From positions 1 through 30,012 of the forward strand of contig CAJULF010000031.1 of the NCBI GenBank assembly GCA_910587135.1: a stretch of 30,012 bases of DNA, written 5' to 3'. This document shows positions 16,399 to 22,655 of this stretch, in pieces. Numbering within the stretch: position 1 is the stretch's first letter; every line of letters starts with the position of its first letter. This DNA is from an uncultured Oscillospiraceae bacterium. GTDB taxonomy: Bacteria > Bacillota > Clostridia > Oscillospirales > Ruminococcaceae. The notes under the pieces are model-generated. The model saw only the letters and a list, made by a program, of their open reading frames with translations. It was not told the origin of the DNA and searched no databases. Both the position numbers and the translations under genes were made by a program.

Positions 16399-17298
16399 AT
16401 TTCGGCAGAAGAATTTAACGGCAAGATAATAAAGGCTGTTGGGGGTATCTACTATGTAGATGCCCTCAGCGGTGTATACGCGGGAGAAACTGTGAAATGC
16501 GCCGCGAGGGGGATTTTCCGCCTTGACGGCATAAGTCCGTGTGCGGGCGATAACGTGAGAGTCGAGATCACGGATAATTCCGAGCCGGTCATCGCGGAAA
16601 TTTTTGAGAGGAAAAACTATCTTGTGCGCCCGCCGCTGGCGAACCTTGACGGGATAATTTTTGTTAACTCCTGCACACAGCCGTCACCGAACAGGTTTGT
16701 TCTGGATAAGCTGGTGGCGATAGCGGACAGCAAAGGGATAGAACCTATGATAGTCTTCACGAAAACAGACCTTAAGGACGCGGGAGAGCTTCCAGAAATA
16801 TATTCCTCGATAGGTATCCCGGTCTGCATTGTGAACAATATCAGCGGAGTTGGCGGGGAAGCAGTCATGAATTTCATTTCGGGCAGGGTCACCGCTCTTA
16901 TCGGCAATTCGGGCGTGGGAAAATCCAGCCTTATGAATCTTCTTTTCCCCTCTTTATCTTTGGAAACGGCACATATCAGCAAAAAGCTGGGCAGAGGGCG
17001 GCATACTACCCGTCAGGTGGAGATGTACAAACTGGCGGGGGGATATATCGCGGATACCCCGGGATTTTCTACGGTTGACACCGGGCGCTACTGCCGTATA
17101 CCTAAAGGGGAGCTTGACAACGCTTTTCGCGAATTTGCGGATTATTCAAACCAATGCTCCTTCTCGGACTGCGCTCATATCAAAGAGAAGGGCTGCGCGG
17201 TAAAAGCTGCGGCGGAAACGGGAAAAATATTTCCGTCCCGCTATGAAAGCTACCTCAGAATGTATGAAGAGGCATCGGCAATCAACGATTGGGAGTAA
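16399..17298 (+). CDS. rsgA: Ribosome small subunit-dependent GTPase A, apparent AUU start
   Basis: Circularly permuted GTPase that proofreads 30S subunit assembly. G4 TKTD (121-124) precedes G1 GNSGVGKS (169-176) and G3 DTPG (219-222). The zinc motif is Cys253-x4-Cys258-x-His260-x5-Cys266. Homology to the N-terminal OB fold (NGKIIKAVGGIYYVDA) starts well before the first GTG at 16492. The only start compatible with it is ATT at 16399, 8 bases after AGGGAGG, giving 299 residues, the usual length (B. subtilis about 298). A GTG start at 16492 would give 268 residues and remove the first OB strand. The gap after prkC is 14 bases. Confidence 0.93.
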   Translation: MSAEEFNGKIIKAVGGIYYVDALSGVYAGETVKCAARGIFRLDGISPCAGDNVRVEITDNSEPVIAEIFERKNYLVRPPLANLDGIIFVNSCTQPSPNRFVLDKLVAIADSKGIEPMIVFTKTDLKDAGELPEIYSSIGIPVCIVNNISGVGGEAVMNFISGRVTALIGNSGVGKSSLMNLLFPSLSLETAHISKKLGRGRHTTRQVEMYKLAGGYIADTPGFSTVDTGRYCRIPKGELDNAFREFADYSNQCSFSDCAHIKEKGCAVKAAAETGKIFPSRYESYLRMYEEASAINDWE

Positions 17299-17304
17299 TG
17301 CCAA

Positions 17305-17337
17305 TTCTCCCCCACGCATTATTTGTGTGGGGGAGAA
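17305..17337 (+). terminator. Hairpin after rsgA
   Basis: TTCTCCCCCAC (17305-17315) pairs with GTGGGGGAGAA (17327-17337) around an 11-base loop, directly after the rsgA stop. The stem is very stable but the following bases (CTTATGTATAATTC) form only a poor U-tract. It probably ends the long housekeeping transcript, perhaps with help from the structured repeat beyond. Confidence 0.6.
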
Positions 17338-17363
17338 CTTATGTATAATTCTAAATGTTGGCT

Positions 17364-17699
17364 GTGTAAATAATAATTTAGCTTAGGGTGTTTGCCCCCT
17401 TTAGAACAACAAAATAATCAAGAAGTCAAAGGCGCTGAAAGCCAAAATCCACTGTGCGCCCACGCATGAATTTCCCGCAATCCGCCGTGAAAGCGCAGCC
17501 CGCGAAGCGGGCGGAGCTTTTACGGCGAGATAGCGCAAACAACGCTTTGCGTTGTTTGCAGCGGTGCGGGAAATTCTTTTTAATAATTAAGCTTTTGGTC
17601 AACATATCTTAACAGCATCTCAGCCCGGATCCACCTTTAAATCAAGAATCAGACCGCTCAGGGCAACACAGCTTGATAGCTTAAATTATTATTTGCATA
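17364..17699 (-). repeat. Diverged structured repeat, copy F, inside AT-rich inverted repeats
   Basis: The 594-base gap between rsgA and the TetR gene holds no gene but an ordered palindrome. Outer inverted repeats GTAAATAATAATTTAGC (from 17366) and GCTTAAATTATTATTTGC (to 17695) frame the core. Inside, AATTTCCCGCA (17469-17479) pairs with TGCGGGAAATT (17565-17575). Within that are an arm CGCCGTGAAAGC/GCTTTTACGGCG (17483-17527, capped by GCCCGC-GAA-GCGGGC) and an arm GCAAACAACGC-TTT-GCGTTGTTTGC (17535-17559). The flanks GCGCCCACGCATGAATTT and TTTTTAATAATTAAGC...TTGGTCAAC match copy C in the same orientation, so this is a diverged family member with replaced arms. I see nothing further in 17700-17745. 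Confidence 0.7.
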
Positions 17700-17750
17700 A
17701 CTGATTTTAATTTTCGTACACTTTTTATGATATTGCGGTGTAAAATTATC

Positions 17751-17779
17751 TTGACAAATTTCGTGATATAGTATATAAT
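17751..17779 (+). promoter_or_regulatory. Consensus sigma-A promoter of the tetR gene
   Basis: TTGACA (17751-17756), a 17-base spacer, then TATAAT (17774-17779): a perfect match. The leader of roughly 105 bases is long for a TetR gene and has no obvious strong structure. Confidence 0.85.
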
Positions 17780-17892
17780 ATAAGCGTGTTATTCACAGTT
17801 GAGAAAAAGACCGTATTCCGATTCGCGGACAGGCATTGCGAAGGGTCATTCCAACGGTGAAAAATCCCATTTCGTGAAAGGAAGATGTTGTA

Positions 17893-18486
17893 ATGACAAG
17901 CTCAGCACGGCATGAAACCGACAAGCGCGTTGTCCGCACAAAAAAGGCGATACGGAGCGCGCTGTTCAGGATAATGGAAAACAAGGACATCGCCGACATA
18001 ACAATAAGCGAACTTACCGCAGAGGCTAATGTTAATCGCCGTACTTTTTACACCCATTACAGAAATATCACCGACATACTTACCGAGGTGGAAACGGACT
18101 TTGTTGCGGCGCTGAAGCAGCTTGCGGATAATTTTGACCCGCAGGACTATGAGGAGAGCACATATAAGCTGTTTCTTGAATTTGACAATCTTATAAGCTG
18201 TGAGTTTAATTTCTACTTTCATCTTGTACATGTTGATATGAGAGGAGTGCTGATGTCGCGTTTAAAAAGCATTATAAAGCGCTCCGCGGAAACGATAGTG
18301 GAGTATATCTCCAGAAAACGCGGCAGCGACGCAACAATTGTATCTGCGTTTATTTCTGGCGGTTTTTTCAATGTTTATATTGAATACATCAATTCGGGCG
18401 GCACCCTTACCGTAGAGCACGCTGCGAGAGTAGCGAGCAAGATGGTTAGCATCTGCGCAAAACATGCCGGTGAGATTCTTGCCTGA
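17893..18486 (+). CDS. TetR/AcrR family transcriptional regulator
   Basis: A 197-residue DNA-binding repressor-type protein. The N-terminal helix-turn-helix is clear: TISELTAEANVNRRTFYTHY at 37-56, preceded by the usual RTKKAIRSALFRIM helix. The C-terminal ligand and dimer domain is not specific enough to name an inducer. AAAGGAAG precedes the ATG. The gene is monocistronic, with a consensus promoter, and faces a lipoprotein gene, so its targets cannot be deduced from its neighbours. Confidence 0.92.
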   Translation: MTSSARHETDKRVVRTKKAIRSALFRIMENKDIADITISELTAEANVNRRTFYTHYRNITDILTEVETDFVAALKQLADNFDPQDYEESTYKLFLEFDNLISCEFNFYFHLVHVDMRGVLMSRLKSIIKRSAETIVEYISRKRGSDATIVSAFISGGFFNVYIEYINSGGTLTVEHAARVASKMVSICAKHAGEILA

Positions 18487-18528
18487 TATATCACAAGAGG
18501 ACAAATGAGTTTATCAGTTTTATAGAAA

Positions 18529-18553
18529 ACGGGCTGTACTTTTCATACAGCCC
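18529..18553. terminator. Terminator-like hairpin, left of repeat copy B
   Basis: GGGCTGTA (18531-18538) pairs with TACAGCCC (18546-18553) around CTTTTCA. On the minus strand the stem is followed by GTTTTCT, so it can terminate transcripts of the lipoprotein gene. The same 25 bases recur unchanged at 18751-18775. Confidence 0.65.
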
Positions 18554-18752
18554 GTCAGCCTGTATATAAAGGTTGACATAGGGCTAATTATTAAAAAAAA
18601 TTTCAAAATTTCCGCTAATCATACTCCGCTTCACTTCGTTCCGCTCCGCATGCTTAGCGGAAACCGCGTGCGTTTGCGAACGCAAACGCACGACTTTTTG
18701 AAATTTTATGCGCCGACATTGCGTGGCTTATAAGCTTTTTCTACAAGCTGAC
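18554..18752 (+). repeat. Structured intergenic repeat, copy B (best-formed copy)
   Basis: A 199-base element with ends GTCAGCCTGTATATAAAGG and CTTTTTCTACAAGCTGAC, which are inverted repeats. The outer stem AAAATTTCAAAA (18597-18608) pairs with TTTTGAAATTTT (18696-18707). Arm 1 is CCGCTAA (18612-18618) with TTAGCGG (18654-18660). Arm 2 is CGTGCGTTTGCG (18667-18678) with CGCAAACGCACG (18681-18692) around AA. It lies between convergent tetR and lipoprotein genes and is flanked on both sides by the same 25-base terminator-like hairpin in direct orientation. Confidence 0.85.
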
Positions 18753-18782
18753 GGGCTGTACTTTTCATACAGCCCTTCTTTA
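18751..18782 (+). terminator. Terminator-like hairpin, right of repeat copy B
   Basis: Exact repeat of the hairpin at 18529-18553 (GGGCTGTA/TACAGCCC, loop CTTTTCA), here followed on the plus strand by TTCTTTAT. It can serve as the plus-strand terminator of the tetR transcript if the polymerase reads through the repeat. Confidence 0.65.
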
Positions 18783-18817
18783 TCTGATTTGATAATCAAT
18801 CGCTGTTCGGCGTATAC

Positions 18818-19399
18818 CTACTCATCCTGAGTGATAAAGACGGTTTCCTCGGTTTCAACGGTTTCGACAAGCTCCGTCTGACCGCTGAAGTATACCGCCA
18901 GCTTGTAGTAGGGGCATTTCAGCGAGATAAGCTCTCCCGTGTCCTTGGCGGCGGTTATGGTTACGGGTTTCTCGCCGAATTGCGTGGTGAGGGTGATGAT
19001 ACCGTCCTCTTCCGAAAGACTTCCATCCTGAACCTCCGGAAGAGTATCCACCGCAGCGGAAATAATATCGGGTATCATGGTGTAAATCTCGTTAGGCTCA
19101 ACATTAAAGGACAGCGCTCCGAGACCGGCAGTAAGTCCGTCTTCGTTAAGAGAGAGCGTCAGCCCAGAAAGCTGTTTGGGCTCGGTAAAGCAGAATTGCC
19201 AGCTTCCGCTTCCCGTGCGCTTTATCTCCGCGGACGCTTCCAGCTCTCCGCAGGTTATATCCGCGTTCACGCTGTATCGGGTATCGAAGTCGGCGGTCTT
19301 TGGTGCGGTAAACGGCAGACCTGCCGAGCAGCCGCACATGGCCGCCATGACTGCCCCGCATATCAGAATCTTCCCGAACTTTGCAAATGTTTTTTTCAC
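18818..19399 (-). CDS. Putative lipoprotein, LolA/YdcC-like context
   Basis: Predicted surface lipoprotein of 193 residues. It starts with Lys-rich KKTFAKFGK, then hydrophobic ILICGAVMAAM and a lipobox-like MCGC, with Cys24 the likely lipidated residue (Cys22 is the alternative). The mature part is beta-rich, consistent with, but not proof of, a LolA-like fold; the C-terminus is acidic with VETVETEETV. The GTG at 19399 is the chosen start: CGGAGG lies 6 bases upstream. Longer starts (ATG at 19417 or 19432) would place the Shine-Dalgarno inside the gene. In other Clostridia a YdcC-type lipoprotein often follows nnr, which matches this position, but the identity is inferred. The ribosome binding site is enclosed in a hairpin. 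Confidence 0.8.
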   Translation of the reverse strand: MKKTFAKFGKILICGAVMAAMCGCSAGLPFTAPKTADFDTRYSVNADITCGELEASAEIKRTGSGSWQFCFTEPKQLSGLTLSLNEDGLTAGLGALSFNVEPNEIYTMIPDIISAAVDTLPEVQDGSLSEEDGIITLTTQFGEKPVTITAAKDTGELISLKCPYYKLAVYFSGQTELVETVETEETVFITQDE

Positions 19400-19405
19400 A
19401 AAAAT

Positions 19406-19442
19406 CCTCCGTTTCATGGGAGATAGTCCCACACCTCGGAGG
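19406..19442 (-). promoter_or_regulatory. Hairpin masking the lipoprotein Shine-Dalgarno
   Basis: In the minus-strand RNA, CCUCCG (19442-19437) can pair with the Shine-Dalgarno CGGAGG (19411-19406), with an inner stem UGGGA/UCCCA (19431-19427 with 19421-19417) around CUAUC. The structure fills most of the 53-base gap between nnr and the lipoprotein gene and would limit its translation unless opened. Confidence 0.5.
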
Positions 19443-19452
19443 GATTATCCCG

Positions 19453-20955
19453 TTATTCAGAGGAGCGATATACCTCCCGCAGCGCGGCAATAACATCTCC
19501 CGCAAGCATATACTCGCGCGTAAGCTCTCTCGCGGCGATATCAGCCGCCAGCCCGTGGCAATAAACACCGCTTGCGGCGGCATTAAGCGGCGGTATGCCC
19601 TGCGCCGTCATAGCTCCGATTATCCCCGTAAGCGTGTCGCCGCTGCCGCCTTTGGCAAGCCCCGCGTTCCCCGTAGTGTTCACATATATCTCCGTGGGCG
19701 AGGCTATAACGGTATACGCTCCCTTAAGAACGACCGTTGCGCCGTATCTGTCCGCAAAGCGCCTTGCGGCTTCTATCCTGCCGCGCTGTATTTCCGCGAC
19801 GCTCAAGCCGCTTATTCTGCTGAATTCCAGCGGGTGAGGGGTGAGAATGATCTCGTCCTTTCGCTCCTTTAATATATCTATATTGTCTGAAACGGAATTT
19901 ATTCCGTCCGCGTCAAGAATTATAGGACAAACCGCATTTTTTATGACAAATTCCGTTATTTTTCGTGTTTCCGCGTTATTTCCCATGCCGCAGCCGACGG
20001 TCACCGCCGTCGCTTTTTTAAGAGCTCCCTCAATAAACTCGGTAGCCTCGGCGGAGATAAACCCTTCCTTTGTTTCGGGCAGCGGGAGATAAGTCGCTTC
20101 GTTCATGGTAGGGGCGAGCATTGTGACCGCTCTTTCGGTCGTGGCAAGGGTACACAGTCCCACTCCCGAACGCAGCGCGGCTTTTGTGGACATCGCCGCC
20201 GCTCCGCTGTACCTCATGCAGCCCGCGATATTCAGCAGATGACCGAAGCTGCCCTTGTGTGAGCTTCTTTTGGCGGGAGAAAAGGGTCGGCGGAAGCTCT
20301 CGTCGGTGAGCCGCGCGGTGTATTCCGTGTAACATTCATCCGGTATTCCTATATCCAGAAGGCGGATATCACCAAGCATGTCTGAGCGGTCGGGACGGAG
20401 CAGTCCGGTTTTCATTGCCGCCAGCACCAGCGTGACAGTCGGCTTGAAGCAGTTTTCGTCCGCGCCGCCGCTGTCGGAATTGACTCCGCTTGGGATATCC
20501 ACCGCGATCCTTATCGGGCAGCTTTTGGCGGCGTTCAGTGCTTTGACCGCGTTTTCGGGCAGAGTGCCGTGAAAGCCTGTCCCATAGATACAGTCCACAG
20601 CGATATCCGCTTCGGAAATGTATTTAAAACAGCTGTCGTCAAAAGGGAGCTTTTCATTACGCTCCAGCGTTGTGTAGTTTGCCTTTGCGCAGTCGGTTTT
20701 CGGCGCGCCGCTGACAAAAACCACCAGCGCACGTATGCCATGTTCGCGAAGTATGCGGGATATGACCAGTCCGTCGCCGCCGTTGTTTCCGCTGCCGCAG
20801 AGTATCACTACTTTTTTCCCGCCTTCCGCAAGCGGGATTATCTCTTGTGCGCAAGCCCTGCCCGCGTTTTCCATCATCTGAGCATAGGATACCCCGCCCG
20901 CGTCGCAGATGCGTTCGGCGGCTTTCATTTGTGCGGAAGAAACAATAAAAGACAT
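19453..20955 (-). CDS. nnr: Bifunctional NAD(P)HX epimerase / ADP-dependent NAD(P)HX dehydratase
   Basis: Repairs hydrated NADH and NADPH: the N-terminal domain epimerises R/S NAD(P)HX and the C-terminal domain dehydrates the S form using ADP. The 500-residue product has the YjeF-N signature GSGNNGGDGLV followed by VDCIYGTGFHG, and the ribokinase-like C-terminal part with KGSFGHLLNIAG, ILTPHPLEFSRI, VVLKGAYTVIA and the catalytic GGSGD ending at Asp440. The ATG at 20955 is chosen: AGGGG lies 8 bases upstream. A GTG three codons earlier would overlap that site. It lies in a minus-strand group with a single-TM protein upstream and a lipoprotein downstream. Confidence 0.94.
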   Translation of the reverse strand: MSFIVSSAQMKAAERICDAGGVSYAQMMENAGRACAQEIIPLAEGGKKVVILCGSGNNGGDGLVISRILREHGIRALVVFVSGAPKTDCAKANYTTLERNEKLPFDDSCFKYISEADIAVDCIYGTGFHGTLPENAVKALNAAKSCPIRIAVDIPSGVNSDSGGADENCFKPTVTLVLAAMKTGLLRPDRSDMLGDIRLLDIGIPDECYTEYTARLTDESFRRPFSPAKRSSHKGSFGHLLNIAGCMRYSGAAAMSTKAALRSGVGLCTLATTERAVTMLAPTMNEATYLPLPETKEGFISAEATEFIEGALKKATAVTVGCGMGNNAETRKITEFVIKNAVCPIILDADGINSVSDNIDILKERKDEIILTPHPLEFSRISGLSVAEIQRGRIEAARRFADRYGATVVLKGAYTVIASPTEIYVNTTGNAGLAKGGSGDTLTGIIGAMTAQGIPPLNAAASGVYCHGLAADIAARELTREYMLAGDVIAALREVYRSSE

Positions 20956-20985
20956 AAAAAACACCCCTAAAAAGTTGAGTTTGAA

Positions 20986-21471
20986 CTATTCATGGTAGCT
21001 TACTAAATCGACCAAATATTTGTCGCGGTTTTTCTGAAATCTGATTACAAAAGTAAAGCCGTGATATTCGCCGTTTGGATATGGTTTACACTTATATTCC
21101 GCATAGGAATTGTCGCTGCTTTTATCATAAAAAACGATCTCTCCGAAATAATTGTTTTCCATAAAATTACTGTAATCTTTTACACTGAACTGAAAATGGT
21201 CATAAATATCCTGGGCAAAAGCGGGCGTCCAATACCGTTTTAATTCCACGTCCGATAATTTCATATTGTATTCCCGTTCAAGAGCGCCGACACGTTCTTC
21301 CGTAAATATCCTGTATTCTACCGGAACAACTGTTTTATACACCGTATAAAACAAAACCCCCGCGATAAGTATAATAATGCCCGCAATAATAAATTTTTTC
21401 CTTTTTGACCTTGCCGTTTTCATCGGTTCGGTGCAAGACGCTTTATCATATGATTGCGTGTTTGGCTTCAT
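20986..21471 (-). CDS. Hypothetical single-pass membrane protein
   Basis: A 161-residue protein not recognised as a named family. It has a short basic cytoplasmic start ending SKRKK, one membrane helix at about 26-48 (FIIAGIIILIAGVLFYTVY) and an extracellular domain of about 110 residues rich in Tyr and Asp. The ATG at 21471 follows GGAAGGCGG at suitable spacing; a longer frame from 21555 would overlap the GNAT gene and lacks a site. It lies 61 bases after the GNAT gene and 30 bases before nnr, likely one transcript. Base composition is more AT-rich than the adjoining nnr. Confidence 0.7.
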   Translation of the reverse strand: MKPNTQSYDKASCTEPMKTARSKRKKFIIAGIIILIAGVLFYTVYKTVVPVEYRIFTEERVGALEREYNMKLSDVELKRYWTPAFAQDIYDHFQFSVKDYSNFMENNYFGEIVFYDKSSDNSYAEYKCKPYPNGEYHGFTFVIRFQKNRDKYLVDLVSYHE

Positions 21472-21532
21472 AAATACACCGCCTTCCGATATTATTTGTA
21501 ATGTCATTTTATGAAACTCGCTTTCGGGTGTT

Positions 21533-22039
21533 TTATCTGACGATCTCCATTTCAATACAATTCCAGACCTCTCCCAGACATTGGTAGCTTTCCGTTATTT
21601 CGCGTTTTACCGTTTTAAATCCGCATGATTTATAGCAATTTATTGCCGCCGTGTTATTTTCAAAAACTCCCAGTGAAATTTTACTGACTTTTATGAAGTT
21701 AAACGCATACTGTATTGCCAGCAACAGCATTTCCTTTCCATATCCTTTGCCGCGCTTAAGGTTGTCGACGATAACAAATCCCAGCCGCACCTCGTCAAGA
21801 CAGCCGTCTTTGGGGAAGCGCATTGTAAGATGCCCGACGATTCCGCTTTCGTCAAACGCCGTCATGCCCCATATTTGCCCGCTGTTCCCGTATTTGTTGT
21901 AGTATGCATTCATATCGTCGGGGGTTATCGGGTATTTATCATATCGGTCGGCGCTCCACATTCTGAAAGCATATTCGCTTTTTATCCACGCTGCTATTTC
22001 CTGCGCGTCGCAAGCTTTATACGGTCTTAATCTCAGCAT
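21533..22039 (-). CDS. GNAT family N-acetyltransferase (RimJ/RimL-like)
   Basis: Predicted acetyl-CoA-dependent N-acetyltransferase of 168 residues. The acetyl-CoA pyrophosphate loop RGKGYGKE is at 96-103, preceded by VRLGFVIVD. Motif B with VFENNTAAINCYKSCGF follows, typical of RimJ/RimL-type enzymes acting on protein N-termini or small amines. The substrate is unknown. GGGAGGA precedes the ATG, and a good promoter lies about 70 bases upstream. It heads the minus-strand group leading to nnr. Confidence 0.88.
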   Translation of the reverse strand: MLRLRPYKACDAQEIAAWIKSEYAFRMWSADRYDKYPITPDDMNAYYNKYGNSGQIWGMTAFDESGIVGHLTMRFPKDGCLDEVRLGFVIVDNLKRGKGYGKEMLLLAIQYAFNFIKVSKISLGVFENNTAAINCYKSCGFKTVKREITESYQCLGEVWNCIEMEIVR

Positions 22040-22105
22040 AATAGTCCTCCCGAATATAAATATAACCGTGTTATAAGATATGGTATCAATGCAACAATAT
22101 AAATT

Positions 22106-22134
22106 ATTATATCATATTCTGGCGCAAATTGCAA
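22106..22134 (-). promoter_or_regulatory. Promoter of the GNAT-nnr group
   Basis: On the minus strand TTGCAA (22134-22129), a 17-base spacer, then TATAAT (22111-22106). The -10 is perfect and the -35 matches 4 of 6. Confidence 0.7.
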
Positions 22135-22270
22135 TATTTGACTAAAAGCAAGCACAACTTTTTAAAATATATTTATGGAAACGCTGATCAAACCACAAAT
22201 CGTTCCGCTAAAACAAGGGAACTAACATAGCTGATTGTGTTACGCTTCGCTTTAATCGGTGACTCTTTAG
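22135..22270. other. AT-rich spacer without recognised content
   Basis: Between the GNAT promoter and repeat copy C there is no convincing reading frame, RNA or promoter. Short pieces such as TTCCGCTAAAAC and TACGCTTCGCTTTAATC resemble arm sequence of the repeat family and may be remnants of an older copy. Confidence 0.3.
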
Positions 22271-22276
22271 ACAAAA

Positions 22277-22295
22277 CCGCATAAAGCTTGTGCGG
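22277..22295. repeat. Hairpin left of repeat copy C
   Basis: CCGCA (22277-22281) and TGCGG (22291-22295) enclose TAAAGCTTG. A near-copy (16 of 19 bases, direct orientation) lies beyond the other end of the repeat at 22491-22509. There is no terminator U-tract, and the flanking genes diverge. Confidence 0.55.
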
Positions 22296-22491
22296 TCAGC
22301 CTGTGGAAAAAGCCTATTTGCCGCGCAATGTCGGCGCATGAAATTTCAAAAAGTCGTGCGTTTGCGTTCGCAAACGCACGCGGTTTCCGCAGCCGCGCAG
22401 AGCGAAACGAAGTGAAGCGGAGCGTGAGTGCGGAAATTTTGAAATTTTTTTAAATAATCCGCCCTTGGTCAACCCTTATATACAGACTGAC
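22295..22491 (-). repeat. Structured intergenic repeat, copy C
   Basis: A 197-base copy in reverse orientation between divergent genes. Ends are GTCAGCCTGTGGAAAAAGCC and CTTATATACAGACTGAC. The outer stem is GAAATTTCAAAA with TTTTGAAATTT. Arm 2 is CGTGCGTTTGCG (22355-22366) with CGCAAACGCACG (22369-22380) around TT. Arm 1 pairs CCGCA (22387-22391) with TGCGG (22429-22433), a different sequence from copies B and D with the pairing kept. Matching hairpins flank both ends. Confidence 0.82.
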
Positions 22492-22509
22492 CTCACAAAG
22501 TTTGTGCGG
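22491..22509. repeat. Hairpin right of repeat copy C
   Basis: CCTCACAAAGTTTGTGCGG contains CACAAA/TTTGTG and repeats the left-flank hairpin at 22277-22295 with three substitutions. Confidence 0.5.
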
Positions 22510-22593
22510 TGTTGCCTTTAATTTCCTCTTTGTACAAGCGTAACAAAAAATCAATATATTTTTGATGAAATTCACATATTTTTATTGTCACCC

Positions 22594-22622
22594 TTGCAAA
22601 AATGACAGATTTGTGATAAAAT
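22594..22622 (+). promoter_or_regulatory. Probable alsT promoter
   Basis: TTGCAA (22594-22599), 17 bases, then TAAAAT (22617-22622). The -35 box lies inside a short inverted repeat TGTCA (22586-22590) / TGACA (22603-22607), a possible but weak operator. The leader is about 30 bases. Confidence 0.6.
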
Positions 22623-22655
22623 ATAATAAATATTTTAAAATCGGGAGGTTTTTTG

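Noticed and set aside
17440..17620. CRISPR or tRNA-like structure in the gap after rsgA
   Set aside because: No regular spacers and no tRNA anticodon/T-loop; it is a single nested palindrome related to the other repeats.
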